This document shows positions 54,908 to 64,000 of a stretch of 64,000 nucleotides of DNA, piece after piece (position 1 is the first letter of the stretch; every line of letters begins with the position of its first letter). The DNA is taken from assembly GCF_002844395.1 (NCBI RefSeq), contig NZ_CP025197.1, forward strand, positions 1,922,001 to 1,986,000, read 5' to 3'. The stretch is from Acetivibrio saccincola. Lineage in GTDB: Bacteria; Bacillota; Clostridia; Acetivibrionales; Acetivibrionaceae. The translations under genes and the position numbers were made by a program. A model generated the notes under the pieces. The model was not told the DNA's origin. It ran no database searches and saw nothing but the letters and a program-made list of their open reading frames with translations.

Positions 54908-57877
54908 TTATTCAAATACCACTTCTACAGTATGTTCATTTCCATCTGTAAATAGAGGAATGAAATTGCCTTCTATTTTATTACCGTCAACGGTTATAGT
55001 TGCATTACAATCTGCCAGGCGGTAAAAACCTTTAGGTTTGCTAATACTTACATTGTATAAAGCCCTGCCTGTGTTTACTATATAGTTCAGTGACTCTTGT
55101 TCTTCTTTTAATATAGGATCTATAATTATGCCGTTTATGTTGTACTCAACACCTATAGCTGATATCATTGTAAGATTTAGCCATGTAGCCGTACCACTTA
55201 AAAGAGGTCCTATATTTTCCCCTGTTTCACTGTTGTTGTACTGAGTACAAATTCTCGGGTTTCCACATATTACAAATGGATCTTTCATTGTTCTAAACGG
55301 CAGTACAAGATCCACCATCCAATAGCCAACATTTGCAAGTCTTGCTGCCAGCTCTTTATCTTTTACTTTTTTAGCCGCTTTAAACATTGCTGCAGTTGCC
55401 ATCATTGTTGCGTGCTTAAATACAGCTCCATTTTCCCTGTCTCCCGGGAAGTAGTGTCCCGTTGCAGTATCATCCGCAACCTTTCCTAAATCTGTAGGCG
55501 TCACAAGCTTAATTCCATACGGGGTCTTTAATGTGCTGTCTATTACATCTAACATACTCCTTATTTGATCTTCATTTGCACAATCTGCAAGAACAGACCA
55601 GCTAAAGGAGTTTATAAAGTATGAGCCGTCTATATTAGGGTCGGCAGATAAATTATCTCCTTTTGAACCCAAATATGTAAATTCTCCATTTTCATATCTG
55701 TTAAACAGGGCTCTTGCAAAAAATACTTCTTTCCATGCATGTTCTTGAATATTATCGTATAAATTCTTAGAAAGCTCTTTTAACTTTTTATTATATTCCA
55801 AATCTCCCTTTTCCTCAGAAAGCTCTATCATTTCATCAATTGCAACTTTTAAAAGGAAAGCATTCATGACACTTTCCGTGTAATTACTTTCAAAGGGATC
55901 ACCCATTTTTCCGCCGGTTCTTTTAAGCTGCTCCTTATACCGCTTTTCCTTTTCAATACCGTCTATATAGTCACTGTCAAGCTTTAAACAGTCGTTCCAG
56001 TCTGCAGAATCAAGCAGCGGCATTTTGTGTTTTCCTATAGAAATTTCAGCGGAATACCTGATTATTGCTTTGATTGTTTCATAAACAGGTCTGGTGGAAA
56101 TAGGTGAATTACCGGCAACTATAACTTCTTCGTCCAAAAACCCTATATCCCCGGTAAGGTTGATATACCTGTAAGCAGCCTGTATAAACCAAAGGGCATC
56201 ATCAGACCATTTTCCAGGTTCTTTTCCTTCCCAATAGAAATTATGGTAAGCAAATCCAAATTCAAATACCTTTGAACACCATTCTTTTAATAGCTGTTTG
56301 ACAAAATCAGCCTCTCCCATGCTGACAAAGTAATACATTGTGGCAAAAACGTCCTGAATTTCCCTAAAACCAATTTCCCTATAACCCTTTTGGGTCTGGC
56401 AGAAAGACCTTGAAACAAACGTCTGATACAAAATCTGAAAGGGAAGGTTCCTGTTAAAATAAGTATTTAGTTCCTGGTTTTCTGAGTTTAATTGGACAAA
56501 ATTCCTATATTTATCATAAAACTCTATGTTTTTATCCAATGCCTTCAAAACCTCATCCTTGTCCATAAACTTATTAATAAGGTTTGACACTTCTTCAATA
56601 AGGGTGTTGTCATAATCAAAGTCAGGATTTGCTTTACTTGAAACAAGTCCGGTAAAATTATCAACAACTCCCACATCTCCCGGCTCAATTGTTAAGTCTC
56701 CTGCTAATGCAAAAAAGCCTGGCCCTTTTCTATATAAATTATTGCTAAGCTTAGTAAGATTTTCGGGATTTTCCAATGTTCCGTTTCCGACAAACTCATT
56801 GTAATTTGAGCAAAATTCTTTTGGAAACTCTACATTGTTGCCATTTCTAATCATTAATGTGCTAAATCTTAAATCTTCACGGCATTGCTCTGGATAATAG
56901 TCAGGTGATATAGCTGCTATACCACCGCCGTCTTGCATTAAAACAGAGGCCTGCATTATAACATTTGTATATACAACATCCTCAAAAATTGCATGAGGTG
57001 TTCCTGTACCAAACATTCCTGTATATACTATTTTTAAATTTCTTTTCTTTCCAGATGTATTCTTTATTTCTATCCTCTGTACTTCTGTTGCCAGTGGAAG
57101 TCCTTCATACTGAGGCAATATAAATATAGTTCTCTTAATTTCGAGACCGCATTTTGTCCTGTATTCTATAATACTGTGGTTTTGTGAGTGGGTACAAAAT
57201 GCTGACTCTATATTTTCATCATTTACATCTGCTGAATAAAATATTTTTTTGAAATCTTCAACAATGTAAAATTGACGGTTTGCAGGAAAACCATTTTCTT
57301 CAGCCCTCATATCCCATCTGGTTGCCAACACCTGGGTATCTGCATGGGATCTGAAGGAACCTCTTCCAAACCTGTCCACAACACTCTTTGGCGTTGTCTG
57401 GAGGGCATAGTCATAGCCTATTCTGTTACCCATCAGGAGATTGACATAAAAATGTGGTCCCGGTGACGGAGTACGCAAATCAATGGTGTGCTCCCCTCTG
57501 TCATTTAAAGTTCCTGCCCATCTATCCACATTTTCCAATAGTTTTTTAAGACCTTTTTTAATTTGGGAAGGAGCTGATACTTCTTTTTTAGAGCCTTCCT
57601 TGTATATTTTTACATCATCTTTTTCTAAAAATATTAAAATTGAATATGAATTGCCGCATTCTTTTAATATAAATTCTGATATTTCCTTATCTTTAAGGAT
57701 CTGTAAAACAGCTGGAACTTTAAAAGGCAGATTGGCAACTCCTATAGCACTTTTATAATCAGTATTAACAAAAATCGCATCAACAATTGTGTTATCATCT
57801 AACATATATCCAAAGCGCTCTCTCAATATGCTTTCGGGGGATAGTTTAAAATCCCTGGCTACAATTTTTTGTAACAT
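54908..57877 (-). CDS. Cellodextrin phosphorylase (GH94)
   Basis: 989 residues, close to the known clostridial cellodextrin phosphorylase length (about 984). Conserved GH94 segments include TPSPGPHFYVNLLMGNRIGY, KSVVDRFGRGSFRSHADTQV, FCQTQKGYREIGFREIQD, HNFYWEGKEPGKWSDDALW, the catalytic-acid region LLDSADWNDCLKLDSDYIDG, and DTATGHYFPGDRENGAVFKH. It splits cellodextrins with phosphate into glucose-1-phosphate and a shorter chain in the cytoplasm; no signal peptide is seen. ATGGAGG precedes the ATG. Single-gene unit. Cellobiose phosphorylase is less likely because of length and sequence. Confidence 0.92.
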   Translation of the reverse strand: MLQKIVARDFKLSPESILRERFGYMLDDNTIVDAIFVNTDYKSAIGVANLPFKVPAVLQILKDKEISEFILKECGNSYSILIFLEKDDVKIYKEGSKKEVSAPSQIKKGLKKLLENVDRWAGTLNDRGEHTIDLRTPSPGPHFYVNLLMGNRIGYDYALQTTPKSVVDRFGRGSFRSHADTQVLATRWDMRAEENGFPANRQFYIVEDFKKIFYSADVNDENIESAFCTHSQNHSIIEYRTKCGLEIKRTIFILPQYEGLPLATEVQRIEIKNTSGKKRNLKIVYTGMFGTGTPHAIFEDVVYTNVIMQASVLMQDGGGIAAISPDYYPEQCREDLRFSTLMIRNGNNVEFPKEFCSNYNEFVGNGTLENPENLTKLSNNLYRKGPGFFALAGDLTIEPGDVGVVDNFTGLVSSKANPDFDYDNTLIEEVSNLINKFMDKDEVLKALDKNIEFYDKYRNFVQLNSENQELNTYFNRNLPFQILYQTFVSRSFCQTQKGYREIGFREIQDVFATMYYFVSMGEADFVKQLLKEWCSKVFEFGFAYHNFYWEGKEPGKWSDDALWFIQAAYRYINLTGDIGFLDEEVIVAGNSPISTRPVYETIKAIIRYSAEISIGKHKMPLLDSADWNDCLKLDSDYIDGIEKEKRYKEQLKRTGGKMGDPFESNYTESVMNAFLLKVAIDEMIELSEEKGDLEYNKKLKELSKNLYDNIQEHAWKEVFFARALFNRYENGEFTYLGSKGDNLSADPNIDGSYFINSFSWSVLADCANEDQIRSMLDVIDSTLKTPYGIKLVTPTDLGKVADDTATGHYFPGDRENGAVFKHATMMATAAMFKAAKKVKDKELAARLANVGYWMVDLVLPFRTMKDPFVICGNPRICTQYNNSETGENIGPLLSGTATWLNLTMISAIGVEYNINGIIIDPILKEEQESLNYIVNTGRALYNVSISKPKGFYRLADCNATITVDGNKIEGNFIPLFTDGNEHTVEVVFE

Positions 57878-57978
57878 AACAGACCTCCATTAAAAATTTT
57901 AATATTATGTAATATAAGTTTTTTAAGACTTTAATTACATTTACTTGAAGTAGATTTTTAATAGTTATATTCAATAGT

Positions 57979-58007
57979 ATTATATATTCAGGTAGTATTT
58001 AATTCAA
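57979..58007 (-). promoter_or_regulatory. Promoter of the GH94 gene
   Basis: Minus-strand TTGAAT (58007-58002), 17-nt spacer, TATAAT (57984-57979), downstream of the pyrD stop. The leader would be about 95 nt. Confidence 0.7.
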
Positions 58008-58030
58008 GTATTTATGCTGTTTTTAATAAA

Positions 58031-58942
58031 TCAGTTCAAGCTGACCTTTCCGATTATATCATAAACACTTTTATATCCATAGGTTTCCATATACTTTTTG
58101 ATACCATTTACAACATCTTCACAAGCTTTTGGATTTATAAAATTATATGTTCCCACCATTATTGCACTGGCCCCTGCTAACATAAATTCAACGGCATCCT
58201 CTCCGCTGGAAATACCCCCCATACCTATTACAGGCACATTCACAGTCTGTGCCACTTCATAAACCATCCTGACTGCAATTGGCTTTACCGCAGGTCCTGA
58301 AAGTCCTCCCATATTATTGGCAAGAATTGGTCTTTTTTTGTGTATATCAATTGCCATTCCTAAAATTGTATTTATAAGTGATATAGCATCCGCCCCTGAA
58401 TCTTCTGCCGCTTTAGCCACTTCCTTTATATCCGTTACGTTAGGAGTAAGTTTTACTATTAGGGGTTTTTTGCAGTACTTTTTAACACTTTTTGTGATTT
58501 CACTTATTCCTTCAGGAGTAGTACCAAAGGCAACACAACCCCTTTTTACATTAGGACATGAAACATTTAATTCAATACCGTCAATATCCTCCCCTGACAG
58601 CATCTCTGCCATTTTACAATAATCTTCTATTGTGTTTCCTGCAATGTTTGCAATAATTTTAGTTTTGTATTTTCTTAAAAAAGGTATTTCATCCCTTATA
58701 AAAGCTTCAACACCGGGATTTTGAAGTCCAACACTGTTTAAAATACCCGCCGGAGTCTCTGCAATCCTGGGCGGCCTGTTTCCTTGCCTTGGCTCTAAAG
58801 TGAGTCCCTTTACCGCTATGCCTCCTATCATGTTAAGGTCAACATAGTCTTTAAACTCCCTTCCAAACCCAAAGGTGCCGGAGGCTGCAATAACAGGGTT
58901 GTCAAATTTTATCCCATTTATATCAACACTTAAATCAATCAT
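58031..58942 (-). CDS. pyrD: Dihydroorotate dehydrogenase B, catalytic subunit
   Basis: 303 residues from the ATG at 58942 (GAGGTGAT upstream). The FMN-barrel motifs are NPVIAASGTFGFGREF, VKGLTLEPRQGNRPPRIAET, IELNVSCPNVKRGCVAFG with the catalytic Cys region, KLTPNVTDI and VIGMGGISSGEDAVEFMLAG. It oxidises dihydroorotate and passes electrons to PyrK. It overlaps pyrK by 8 nt. Confidence 0.96.
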   Translation of the reverse strand: MIDLSVDINGIKFDNPVIAASGTFGFGREFKDYVDLNMIGGIAVKGLTLEPRQGNRPPRIAETPAGILNSVGLQNPGVEAFIRDEIPFLRKYKTKIIANIAGNTIEDYCKMAEMLSGEDIDGIELNVSCPNVKRGCVAFGTTPEGISEITKSVKKYCKKPLIVKLTPNVTDIKEVAKAAEDSGADAISLINTILGMAIDIHKKRPILANNMGGLSGPAVKPIAVRMVYEVAQTVNVPVIGMGGISSGEDAVEFMLAGASAIMVGTYNFINPKACEDVVNGIKKYMETYGYKSVYDIIGKVSLN

Positions 58943-59720
58943 CAAAAATCACCTCATCACTCCAAAATACAGGACCGTCCTTGCACACATGGCTGTACTT
59001 CCACCCGTCGTCACTTTTGGTTTTACAAGCACATACAAGGCAGGCACCTATTCCACAGCCCATTCTCTGTTCTAATGAAACCTGGCATTTAATATTATTC
59101 TTATTTGCAATGTCCACAACCTTCTTTATCATAGGCGTTGGACCACATGTATAAATTATATCAAATTTATTGTTTTTAATTTCCTCTTCTAAAGGCTCCG
59201 TTATAAGTCCCTTATAGTCTTCACTTCCATCATCAGTGGAGATAATAACACCATCACAGGCTTTTTTAAATTCATCCTTTAATACAACAAAATTCTTGCT
59301 TCTAAAACCTAAAAAAGCTGATTTTTTTGCGTCCTTTACTTCATTTAAAAGGTACAAAAGAGGAAAAATCCCTATGCCCCCGCCCACAACAGCTATATTT
59401 TTGTATTCTTCTAAAATGGTAAAAGGATTTCCTAAAGGACCTATTAAATCTAGTTTGTCCCCTTTAGATTTTTTTGATAAATACTCTGTACCAATACCCT
59501 TTATTTGAAATACAATGTCAACGGTTTTTTTTAATTTATCCACATTACATATACTTATAGGTCTTCTTAAAAGGGCATTTATCCCTTCGCAGCATTTAAT
59601 ATTGACAAACTGTCCTGGCTTTGCATTTTCTGCTATATATTCTGAGTTAATTCTCATTTTATAAATACTCTCTGATAACTTTTCTACCATCTCCACCTTT
59701 TCATTTAAAATCTTAGACAT
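58935..59720 (-). CDS. pyrK: Dihydroorotate dehydrogenase electron-transfer subunit
   Basis: 261 residues: an FAD domain (about 1-100; LLRRPISICNVD), an NAD domain (IAVVGGGIGIFPLLYLLNEV, IIYTCGPTPMIKKV), and a C-terminal 2Fe-2S site of four Cys (CGIGACLVCACKTK, then SHVCKDGPVF). It transfers electrons from PyrD to NAD+. AGGAGGAT precedes the ATG. Confidence 0.96.
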   Translation of the reverse strand: MSKILNEKVEMVEKLSESIYKMRINSEYIAENAKPGQFVNIKCCEGINALLRRPISICNVDKLKKTVDIVFQIKGIGTEYLSKKSKGDKLDLIGPLGNPFTILEEYKNIAVVGGGIGIFPLLYLLNEVKDAKKSAFLGFRSKNFVVLKDEFKKACDGVIISTDDGSEDYKGLITEPLEEEIKNNKFDIIYTCGPTPMIKKVVDIANKNNIKCQVSLEQRMGCGIGACLVCACKTKSDDGWKYSHVCKDGPVFWSDEVIFDD

Positions 59721-59779
59721 ATTATCCTCCTAAATCAGTTAAATTAATTACTAAACACTTAAGCTAATCACCAAATCTT

Positions 59780-60715
59780 TTAACTTAATACACCGTTAAT
59801 ATCTTCTTTCATTCTCAATGCTTCAGCCCTTGAAGCCTCATAAAATTTTTCCTCTGTATATTTTTCCTTCCATCTTTCTGATTTATAAGCACACATAATA
59901 CTCCTAGATGCATTTACTATAGCCCCTAATCCATCCGGGTTAAATGAGCTGGCTACATCTTTTGCAGTGCCACCTTGTGCCCCATAGCCCGGAACTAAAA
60001 TATATGCACTTTTTAATATTTTTCTAAGTATTTTAGCCTGATTTGGGTATGTTGCACCTACCACTGCACCGACACTACTATATCCGTACTCTCCTTTTAA
60101 ATCCCTTCCCCATTCTTCAATATGCTGTGCAACAATCTCATACATACTCTTTCCCGTCTCTGTAATAATATCCTGAAACTGGCCAGAGGATTTATTTGAA
60201 GTTTTTACAAGAATAAATATACCTTTGTTATATTTATCACAATCTTCTATAAAGGGTTTTATGCCATCTATTCCCAAGTAAGGGTTAACGGTAAGGGCGT
60301 CTACATCAAAGGCAGCTTCCTCTGTATCTTCTATTTTTGTTTTTCCCAAAAAAGCTGCAGAATAACTTTCAGCAGTAGAACCTATATCATTTCTTTTTCC
60401 ATCTGCAATTACCAAAAGCCCTTTTTCCTTTGCATACCTGCATGTTTCATAAAAAGCCTTAAGGCCTTCAAGACCATACATTTCATAATAGGCCAGCTGG
60501 GGCTTTACAGCAGGTACGATATCATATACAGCATCAATAATGTATTTATTAAATGTAAAAATTGCATTTGCTGCACCTTTTAATGTTTTACCTTGTTTTT
60601 TAAAAGCCTCTTCTTTTATAAAAGAAGGTATATATTCAATTTTAGGGTCCAAACCAACCACGGAGGGATTGTTTTTTTCTTTAATTTTTTTAATTAGTAC
60701 GTCAATAAACATCAT
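59780..60715 (-). CDS. pyrF: Orotidine-5'-phosphate decarboxylase (type 2)
   Basis: 311 residues, the longer PyrF form: VGLDPKIEYIPSFIKEEAFK, VKPQLAYYEMYGLEGLKAF, the catalytic VIADGKRNDIGSTAESYSAA, DALTVNPYLGIDGIKPF and LVPGYGAQGGTAKDV. It forms UMP. Two ATGs stand in tandem after AGGAGAGAA. It is 42 nt after pyrC. Confidence 0.96.
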   Translation of the reverse strand: MMFIDVLIKKIKEKNNPSVVGLDPKIEYIPSFIKEEAFKKQGKTLKGAANAIFTFNKYIIDAVYDIVPAVKPQLAYYEMYGLEGLKAFYETCRYAKEKGLLVIADGKRNDIGSTAESYSAAFLGKTKIEDTEEAAFDVDALTVNPYLGIDGIKPFIEDCDKYNKGIFILVKTSNKSSGQFQDIITETGKSMYEIVAQHIEEWGRDLKGEYGYSSVGAVVGATYPNQAKILRKILKSAYILVPGYGAQGGTAKDVASSFNPDGLGAIVNASRSIMCAYKSERWKEKYTEEKFYEASRAEALRMKEDINGVLS

Positions 60716-60757
60716 TTCTTCTCTCCTGTTCTCTATAGAATATTTTTACTGTAAAAT

Positions 60758-62044
60758 CTAAAGTAAAACTTTTTCCCTTACAAGTATTTTTCCGTTTACA
60801 ATTGTGTAGTAAACTCTTCCGCTTAATTTGTACCCATCAAAAGGTGAATTTTTACCTTTTGATTTAAACTTTTGAACATCAACTAGAAATTCTTCATCTA
60901 AATCAACAATGGTTATATCTGCAGAACTCCCCACCTCTAAAGTACCTTTGCTAAGTCCCAATAAATTAGAAGGATTTACACACATCTTTTCAACTAATTG
61001 TTTTAAGGTAAGATGCCCTGGTTTTACAAGATAAGTTATCGCCAAAGGAATAGCCGTTTCAAAACCAGATATTCCGTTAGCAGCAATGTTAAACTCAACA
61101 TTTTTTTCATCTATATGATGAGGTGCATGGTCTGTTGCAATTATATCAATAGTTCCGTCCTTTAACCCTTCTATAATTGCATCCACATCCTTTTTTGTCC
61201 TAAGGGGCGGATTTACCTTTGCAAAAGTATTAAAGTCACTGCAAGCCTCGTCAGTAAGCACAAAATAATGAGGACATGTTTCGCAGGTTACTTTTACTCC
61301 CCTCTTTTTTGCATGTCTAATGAGCTCTACCGAAAGCTCAGTACTTACATGGGCAATGTGAACCGGAACTTTTGTATATTCTGACAGTATAATATCCCTT
61401 GCCACCATAATTTCCTCTGCAGCAGAAGGTATTCCTTTAAGTCCTAATATGGTGGACTGGTACCCTTCATTCATAACACCTTCAGCCGACAGGCTAGGTT
61501 CTTCACAATGGGATATTATAGTTATGTCAAACATTGATGAATACTCCATGGCTTTCTTCATTAGTGAAGCATCCTCTAAAGGTTTCCCATCATCTGAAAG
61601 CGCAACTGCCCCGGCAAATTTTAATTCACCTATTTCTGAAAGCTCTTTTCCCTCTAAGCCCTTAGAAATTGCCCCAATGGGGTATACATTTACCATACCT
61701 TCCTGCTTTGATTTGTTTATAATGTACTTTATCACAGACTGATTATCAATAACCGGGTTTGTATTTGGCATACATGCAACGGATGTAAAACCTCCTACAG
61801 CAGCACTCCTTGTCCCGCTTTCTATATCTTCTTTGTACTCATAGCCAGGATCCCTTAAATGACAGTGGGCATCAACAAATCCCGGAAAAACATACTTGCC
61901 CTCTGCATATATTATATCCCCGCCGGAAAACTCTATATTCTCGCCTATTTCAGCTATTTTACCGTCTTCTATTAATATATCCGCCACTTTATCCAAATTC
62001 ATTTTAGCATCTACAACATGTCCGCCCTTTATTAATATTTTCAA
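60758..62044 (-). CDS. pyrC: Dihydroorotase
   Basis: 428 residues, the multifunctional-type (class I) enzyme: metal ligands in FVDAHCHLRDPGYEYKED, ISHCEEPSLSAEGVMN, VPVHIAHVSTELSVELI and IIATDHAPHHIDEKN. It closes carbamoyl-aspartate to dihydroorotate. Start is TTG overlapping the pyrB stop by 4 nt, with GGAGGGAC upstream, so translation is coupled. Confidence 0.96.
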   Translation of the reverse strand: MKILIKGGHVVDAKMNLDKVADILIEDGKIAEIGENIEFSGGDIIYAEGKYVFPGFVDAHCHLRDPGYEYKEDIESGTRSAAVGGFTSVACMPNTNPVIDNQSVIKYIINKSKQEGMVNVYPIGAISKGLEGKELSEIGELKFAGAVALSDDGKPLEDASLMKKAMEYSSMFDITIISHCEEPSLSAEGVMNEGYQSTILGLKGIPSAAEEIMVARDIILSEYTKVPVHIAHVSTELSVELIRHAKKRGVKVTCETCPHYFVLTDEACSDFNTFAKVNPPLRTKKDVDAIIEGLKDGTIDIIATDHAPHHIDEKNVEFNIAANGISGFETAIPLAITYLVKPGHLTLKQLVEKMCVNPSNLLGLSKGTLEVGSSADITIVDLDEEFLVDVQKFKSKGKNSPFDGYKLSGRVYYTIVNGKILVREKVLL

Positions 62045-62967
62045 TTAACGTCCCTCCTTGTTAAAAGATATAAAAGTGCCATCCTGACAGCCACACCGTT
62101 TGTAACCTGTTCATTTATAAATGACCTGTCGCAGTCAACCACTGAAGTGGTTAGCTCTACTCCTCTGTTTACAGGACCCGGATGCAGTATAATGGCATCT
62201 TTTTTTGCCAGTTTCAGCCGTTTTTCATCAAGCCCGAAAAATCTTGAATACTCCCTTATACCGGGAAGCAGCCCGCTTTTTTGCCTTTCTTTTTGAATCC
62301 TGAGGGCAATAACCACATCTGCATCAATTAAAGCTTCCTGAACTGTAGTAAAAACTTTTACACCTGTTTTTTCTATTTCAGGAGGCATCAGCGTTGAAGG
62401 ACCTGCAACACAAACGTTTGCACCTAACTTGGACATCCCCCATATATTGCTTCTTGCCACCCTGCTATGATATATATCGCCTATTATGGCAACTTTTAAG
62501 CCTTTTAAAGTTTTTTTCTTGTCCAAAATGGTGAATATGTCCAATAATGCCTGTGTAGGGTGTTCATTCATTCCGTCACCTGCATTTATAACAGATGCAT
62601 CTACATTTTTTGCCAACAAATGTGGTGCCCCTGCCATAGAATGCCTTAGTATGATTACATCTGCTCCCATCATATTAATGGTTTTAGCTGTGTCTATAAG
62701 GGATTCACCCTTTGCAACACTGCTTCCTACAGCTGATATATTAGCAGCACTGGAACTTAGGTATTTTGCAGCAAGCTCAAAGGATAATCTTGTCCTGGTA
62801 CTGTTTTCATAAAACAAAGTAACAATGGATTTACCCTGCAAATGCGGAGCCTTCTTATTCTTTGAATTAAGAATAAGCTTCATGGTTTTGGCAGTGTTTA
62901 AAATATATTCAATTTCATCTGCTGTTAAATCTTTTAAACCTAAAAGATTTTTTGATCTTAAAGCCAT
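62041..62967 (-). CDS. pyrB: Aspartate carbamoyltransferase, catalytic subunit
   Basis: 308 residues: FYENSTRTRLSFELAAKYL (carbamoyl-phosphate site), GSSVAKGESLIDTAKTINMM, ILRHSMAGAPHLLAKN, NAGDGMNEHPTQALLDIFTI and HPGPVNRGVEL. It joins aspartate and carbamoyl phosphate. No regulatory pyrI follows. GTGAGGTG precedes the ATG. A leader with a terminator and a second hairpin lies upstream. Confidence 0.97.
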   Translation of the reverse strand: MALRSKNLLGLKDLTADEIEYILNTAKTMKLILNSKNKKAPHLQGKSIVTLFYENSTRTRLSFELAAKYLSSSAANISAVGSSVAKGESLIDTAKTINMMGADVIILRHSMAGAPHLLAKNVDASVINAGDGMNEHPTQALLDIFTILDKKKTLKGLKVAIIGDIYHSRVARSNIWGMSKLGANVCVAGPSTLMPPEIEKTGVKVFTTVQEALIDADVVIALRIQKERQKSGLLPGIREYSRFFGLDEKRLKLAKKDAIILHPGPVNRGVELTTSVVDCDRSFINEQVTNGVAVRMALLYLLTRRDVN

Positions 62968-63001
62968 TTCAACACCTCACTTATTAATAAAACTATTATA
63001 A

Positions 63002-63259
63002 TTAATATATGGCATAAAACCCATGGGGTGGTATGGGTTTTAAGTTCATAAAAAGAAAATAAAAAAATAGTAAGAGGATAACCCCCTTACTATTTTTGAT
63101 ATCTATACCATTAAAAACTATATTCTTCCAAATTGTAATTTTGAAAATGAAATAGATAAAATAGAAAAGACAAATAACACTACCTTTCTTTAATTTAAAA
63201 TAATCTATACACAATTGAGACTTGTCCCCTATTTTATCCAAACCAAACAACTTTCCCAT
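63002..63259 (-). CDS. Doubtful 85-codon frame in the pyrR-pyrB leader
   Basis: An ATG at 63259 with AGGGG about 9 nt upstream opens 85 codons. The first 27 (MGKLFGLDKIGDKSQLCIDY and on) look protein-like. The rest runs through A/T-rich sequence and straight through the terminator hairpin, giving a hydrophobic, low-complexity end. It could be a leader peptide, a decayed gene or chance. I do not recognise it. Confidence 0.2.
   Translation of the reverse strand: MGKLFGLDKIGDKSQLCIDYFKLKKGSVICLFYFIYFIFKITIWKNIVFNGIDIKNSKGVILLLFFYFLFMNLKPIPPHGFYAIY
63016..63041. promoter_or_regulatory. Perfect 9-bp hairpin upstream of pyrB
   Basis: AAAACCCAT and ATGGGTTTT pair around an 8-nt loop, about 50 nt before the pyrB start and after the terminator. 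It has no U tract on the minus strand. Possible part of the pyr leader switch or an mRNA-stabilising 5' hairpin. Confidence 0.5.
63061..63097 (-). terminator. Intrinsic terminator (attenuator candidate) between pyrR and pyrB
   Basis: On the minus strand AAAAATAGTAAGGGGG and CCTCTTACTATTTTTTT pair (AAATAGTAAG with CTTACTATTT), followed by a T tract. It lies between pyrR and pyrB, where PyrR-controlled attenuators are found in Firmicutes. A clear PyrR-binding loop (ARUCCNGNGAGGYU) was not found before it. Confidence 0.75.
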
Positions 63260-63345
63260 TTAAAAAACCCCTACTTCTCTTTATTAATAAACAAAATTAA
63301 TAAACACTAACAAATTTAAATAAAACAAATTAAATTCCACTAATA

Positions 63346-63903
<558 letters not shown>

Positions 63904-63912
63904 TCACACCCC

Positions 63913-63996
63913 TTAAACATTTTGAAAAAAAGGTTCTGTATCTTTTTTATTTCCATGCTGTGGTTCAAATTCCATACTGTAGTTCAATTCCTGCAT
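63913..63996 (-). other. 27-codon frame and direct repeat upstream of pyrR
   Basis: A short frame (MQELNYSMEFEPQHGNKK and on) runs from an ATG at 63996 to a stop at 63913. It holds an imperfect 16-bp direct repeat, GAACTACAGTATGGAA and GAACCACAGCATGGAA. Its own ribosome-binding site would lie outside the window. It may be a leader peptide or chance. Confidence 0.2.
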
Positions 63997-64000
63997 TTAA

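Noticed and set aside
62968-62990. PyrR-binding loop overlapping the pyrB ribosome-binding site (GTGAGGTG)
   Set aside because: It matches only the GNGAGGY core; the ARUCC part is missing, and the sequence is explained as a Shine-Dalgarno site.
63960-63985. tRNA T-arm-like GGTTCAAATTCC
   Set aside because: Flanking bases do not form the T stem, and no acceptor, D or anticodon arms can be drawn.

Overview
The window is a low-GC chromosomal segment from an anaerobic, spore-forming, Gram-positive Clostridia. A full spoIIIAA-AH operon and spoVS show that it sporulates. A cellodextrin phosphorylase (GH94) and a broken CBM6-dockerin gene point to a cellulosome-type cellulose degrader of the Acetivibrio/Ruminiclostridium kind; the species cannot be fixed from the sequence alone. 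Almost every gene lies on the minus strand. The few plus-strand genes (19.3-20.6, 22.6-25.3 and 27.7-28.1 kb) sit as small islands. No rRNA, tRNA, CRISPR array, IS element or prophage was seen.

Layout, left to right. 0-0.65 kb: the N-terminal part of a membrane-anchored leucine-rich-repeat protein, cut by the window edge. 0.9-7.0 kb: tlyA, dxs, a membrane-protein gene, a structured GC-rich non-coding RNA of about 600 nt, xseB, xseA and nusB. This order, the 11-bp terminal helix closing the RNA, and the membrane protein next to it identify OLE RNA (ornate, large, extremophilic) with its partner protein OapA. This is the most remarkable system in the window. The RNA has its own consensus promoter just after xseB. 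7.0-8.6 kb: an Asp23/AmaP/DUF2273 envelope-stress operon with a hairpin-bearing leader. 8.6-14.2 kb: the spoIIIA operon, which builds the mother-cell side of the sporulation feeding-tube channel. 14.3-19.1 kb: a CD1247-type protein, efp, an M24 peptidase, aroQ, an endonuclease IV-like protein, a ComFB protein and prepilin peptidase.

19.3-28.1 kb is a mixed region: a GT39-like membrane glycosyltransferase, ychF, cheW, a rodA/ftsW-family gene, a T-box-controlled DAHP synthase gene, a diguanylate cyclase, an EamA transporter and an orphan YvyF-like flagellar-operon protein. 28-39 kb holds an SLT lytic transglycosylase, coaE, polA, an ECF sigma factor with its anti-sigma protein, ftsY, smc and spoVS. 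39.3-49.4 kb is the membrane-lipid region: an Elp3-like radical SAM protein, rnc, fabF, acpP, fabG, fabD, fabH, plsX, fapR, pgsA and rimO. A promoter followed directly by a FapR-type operator lies in front of fapR, so the fatty-acid/phospholipid genes are probably a malonyl-CoA-sensing regulon.

49.5-53.1 kb carries an Mre11/Rad50-like pair in which the Rad50 partner has only the Walker A half and ends just past a zinc-hook CPLC motif. 53.4-57.9 kb is the accessory region: a heptad-repeat protein built from DNA tandem repeats, a CBM6-dockerin pseudogene between two imperfect 48-bp direct repeats, and the GH94 phosphorylase with its own promoter and terminator. 58-63.9 kb is the pyrimidine operon pyrR-pyrB-pyrC-pyrF-pyrK-pyrD, with an intrinsic terminator in the pyrR-pyrB leader.

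Many genes here appear to start at TTG, GTG or even CTG. Starts were set from the Shine-Dalgarno position and family N-termini, and several therefore differ from the longest open frame.
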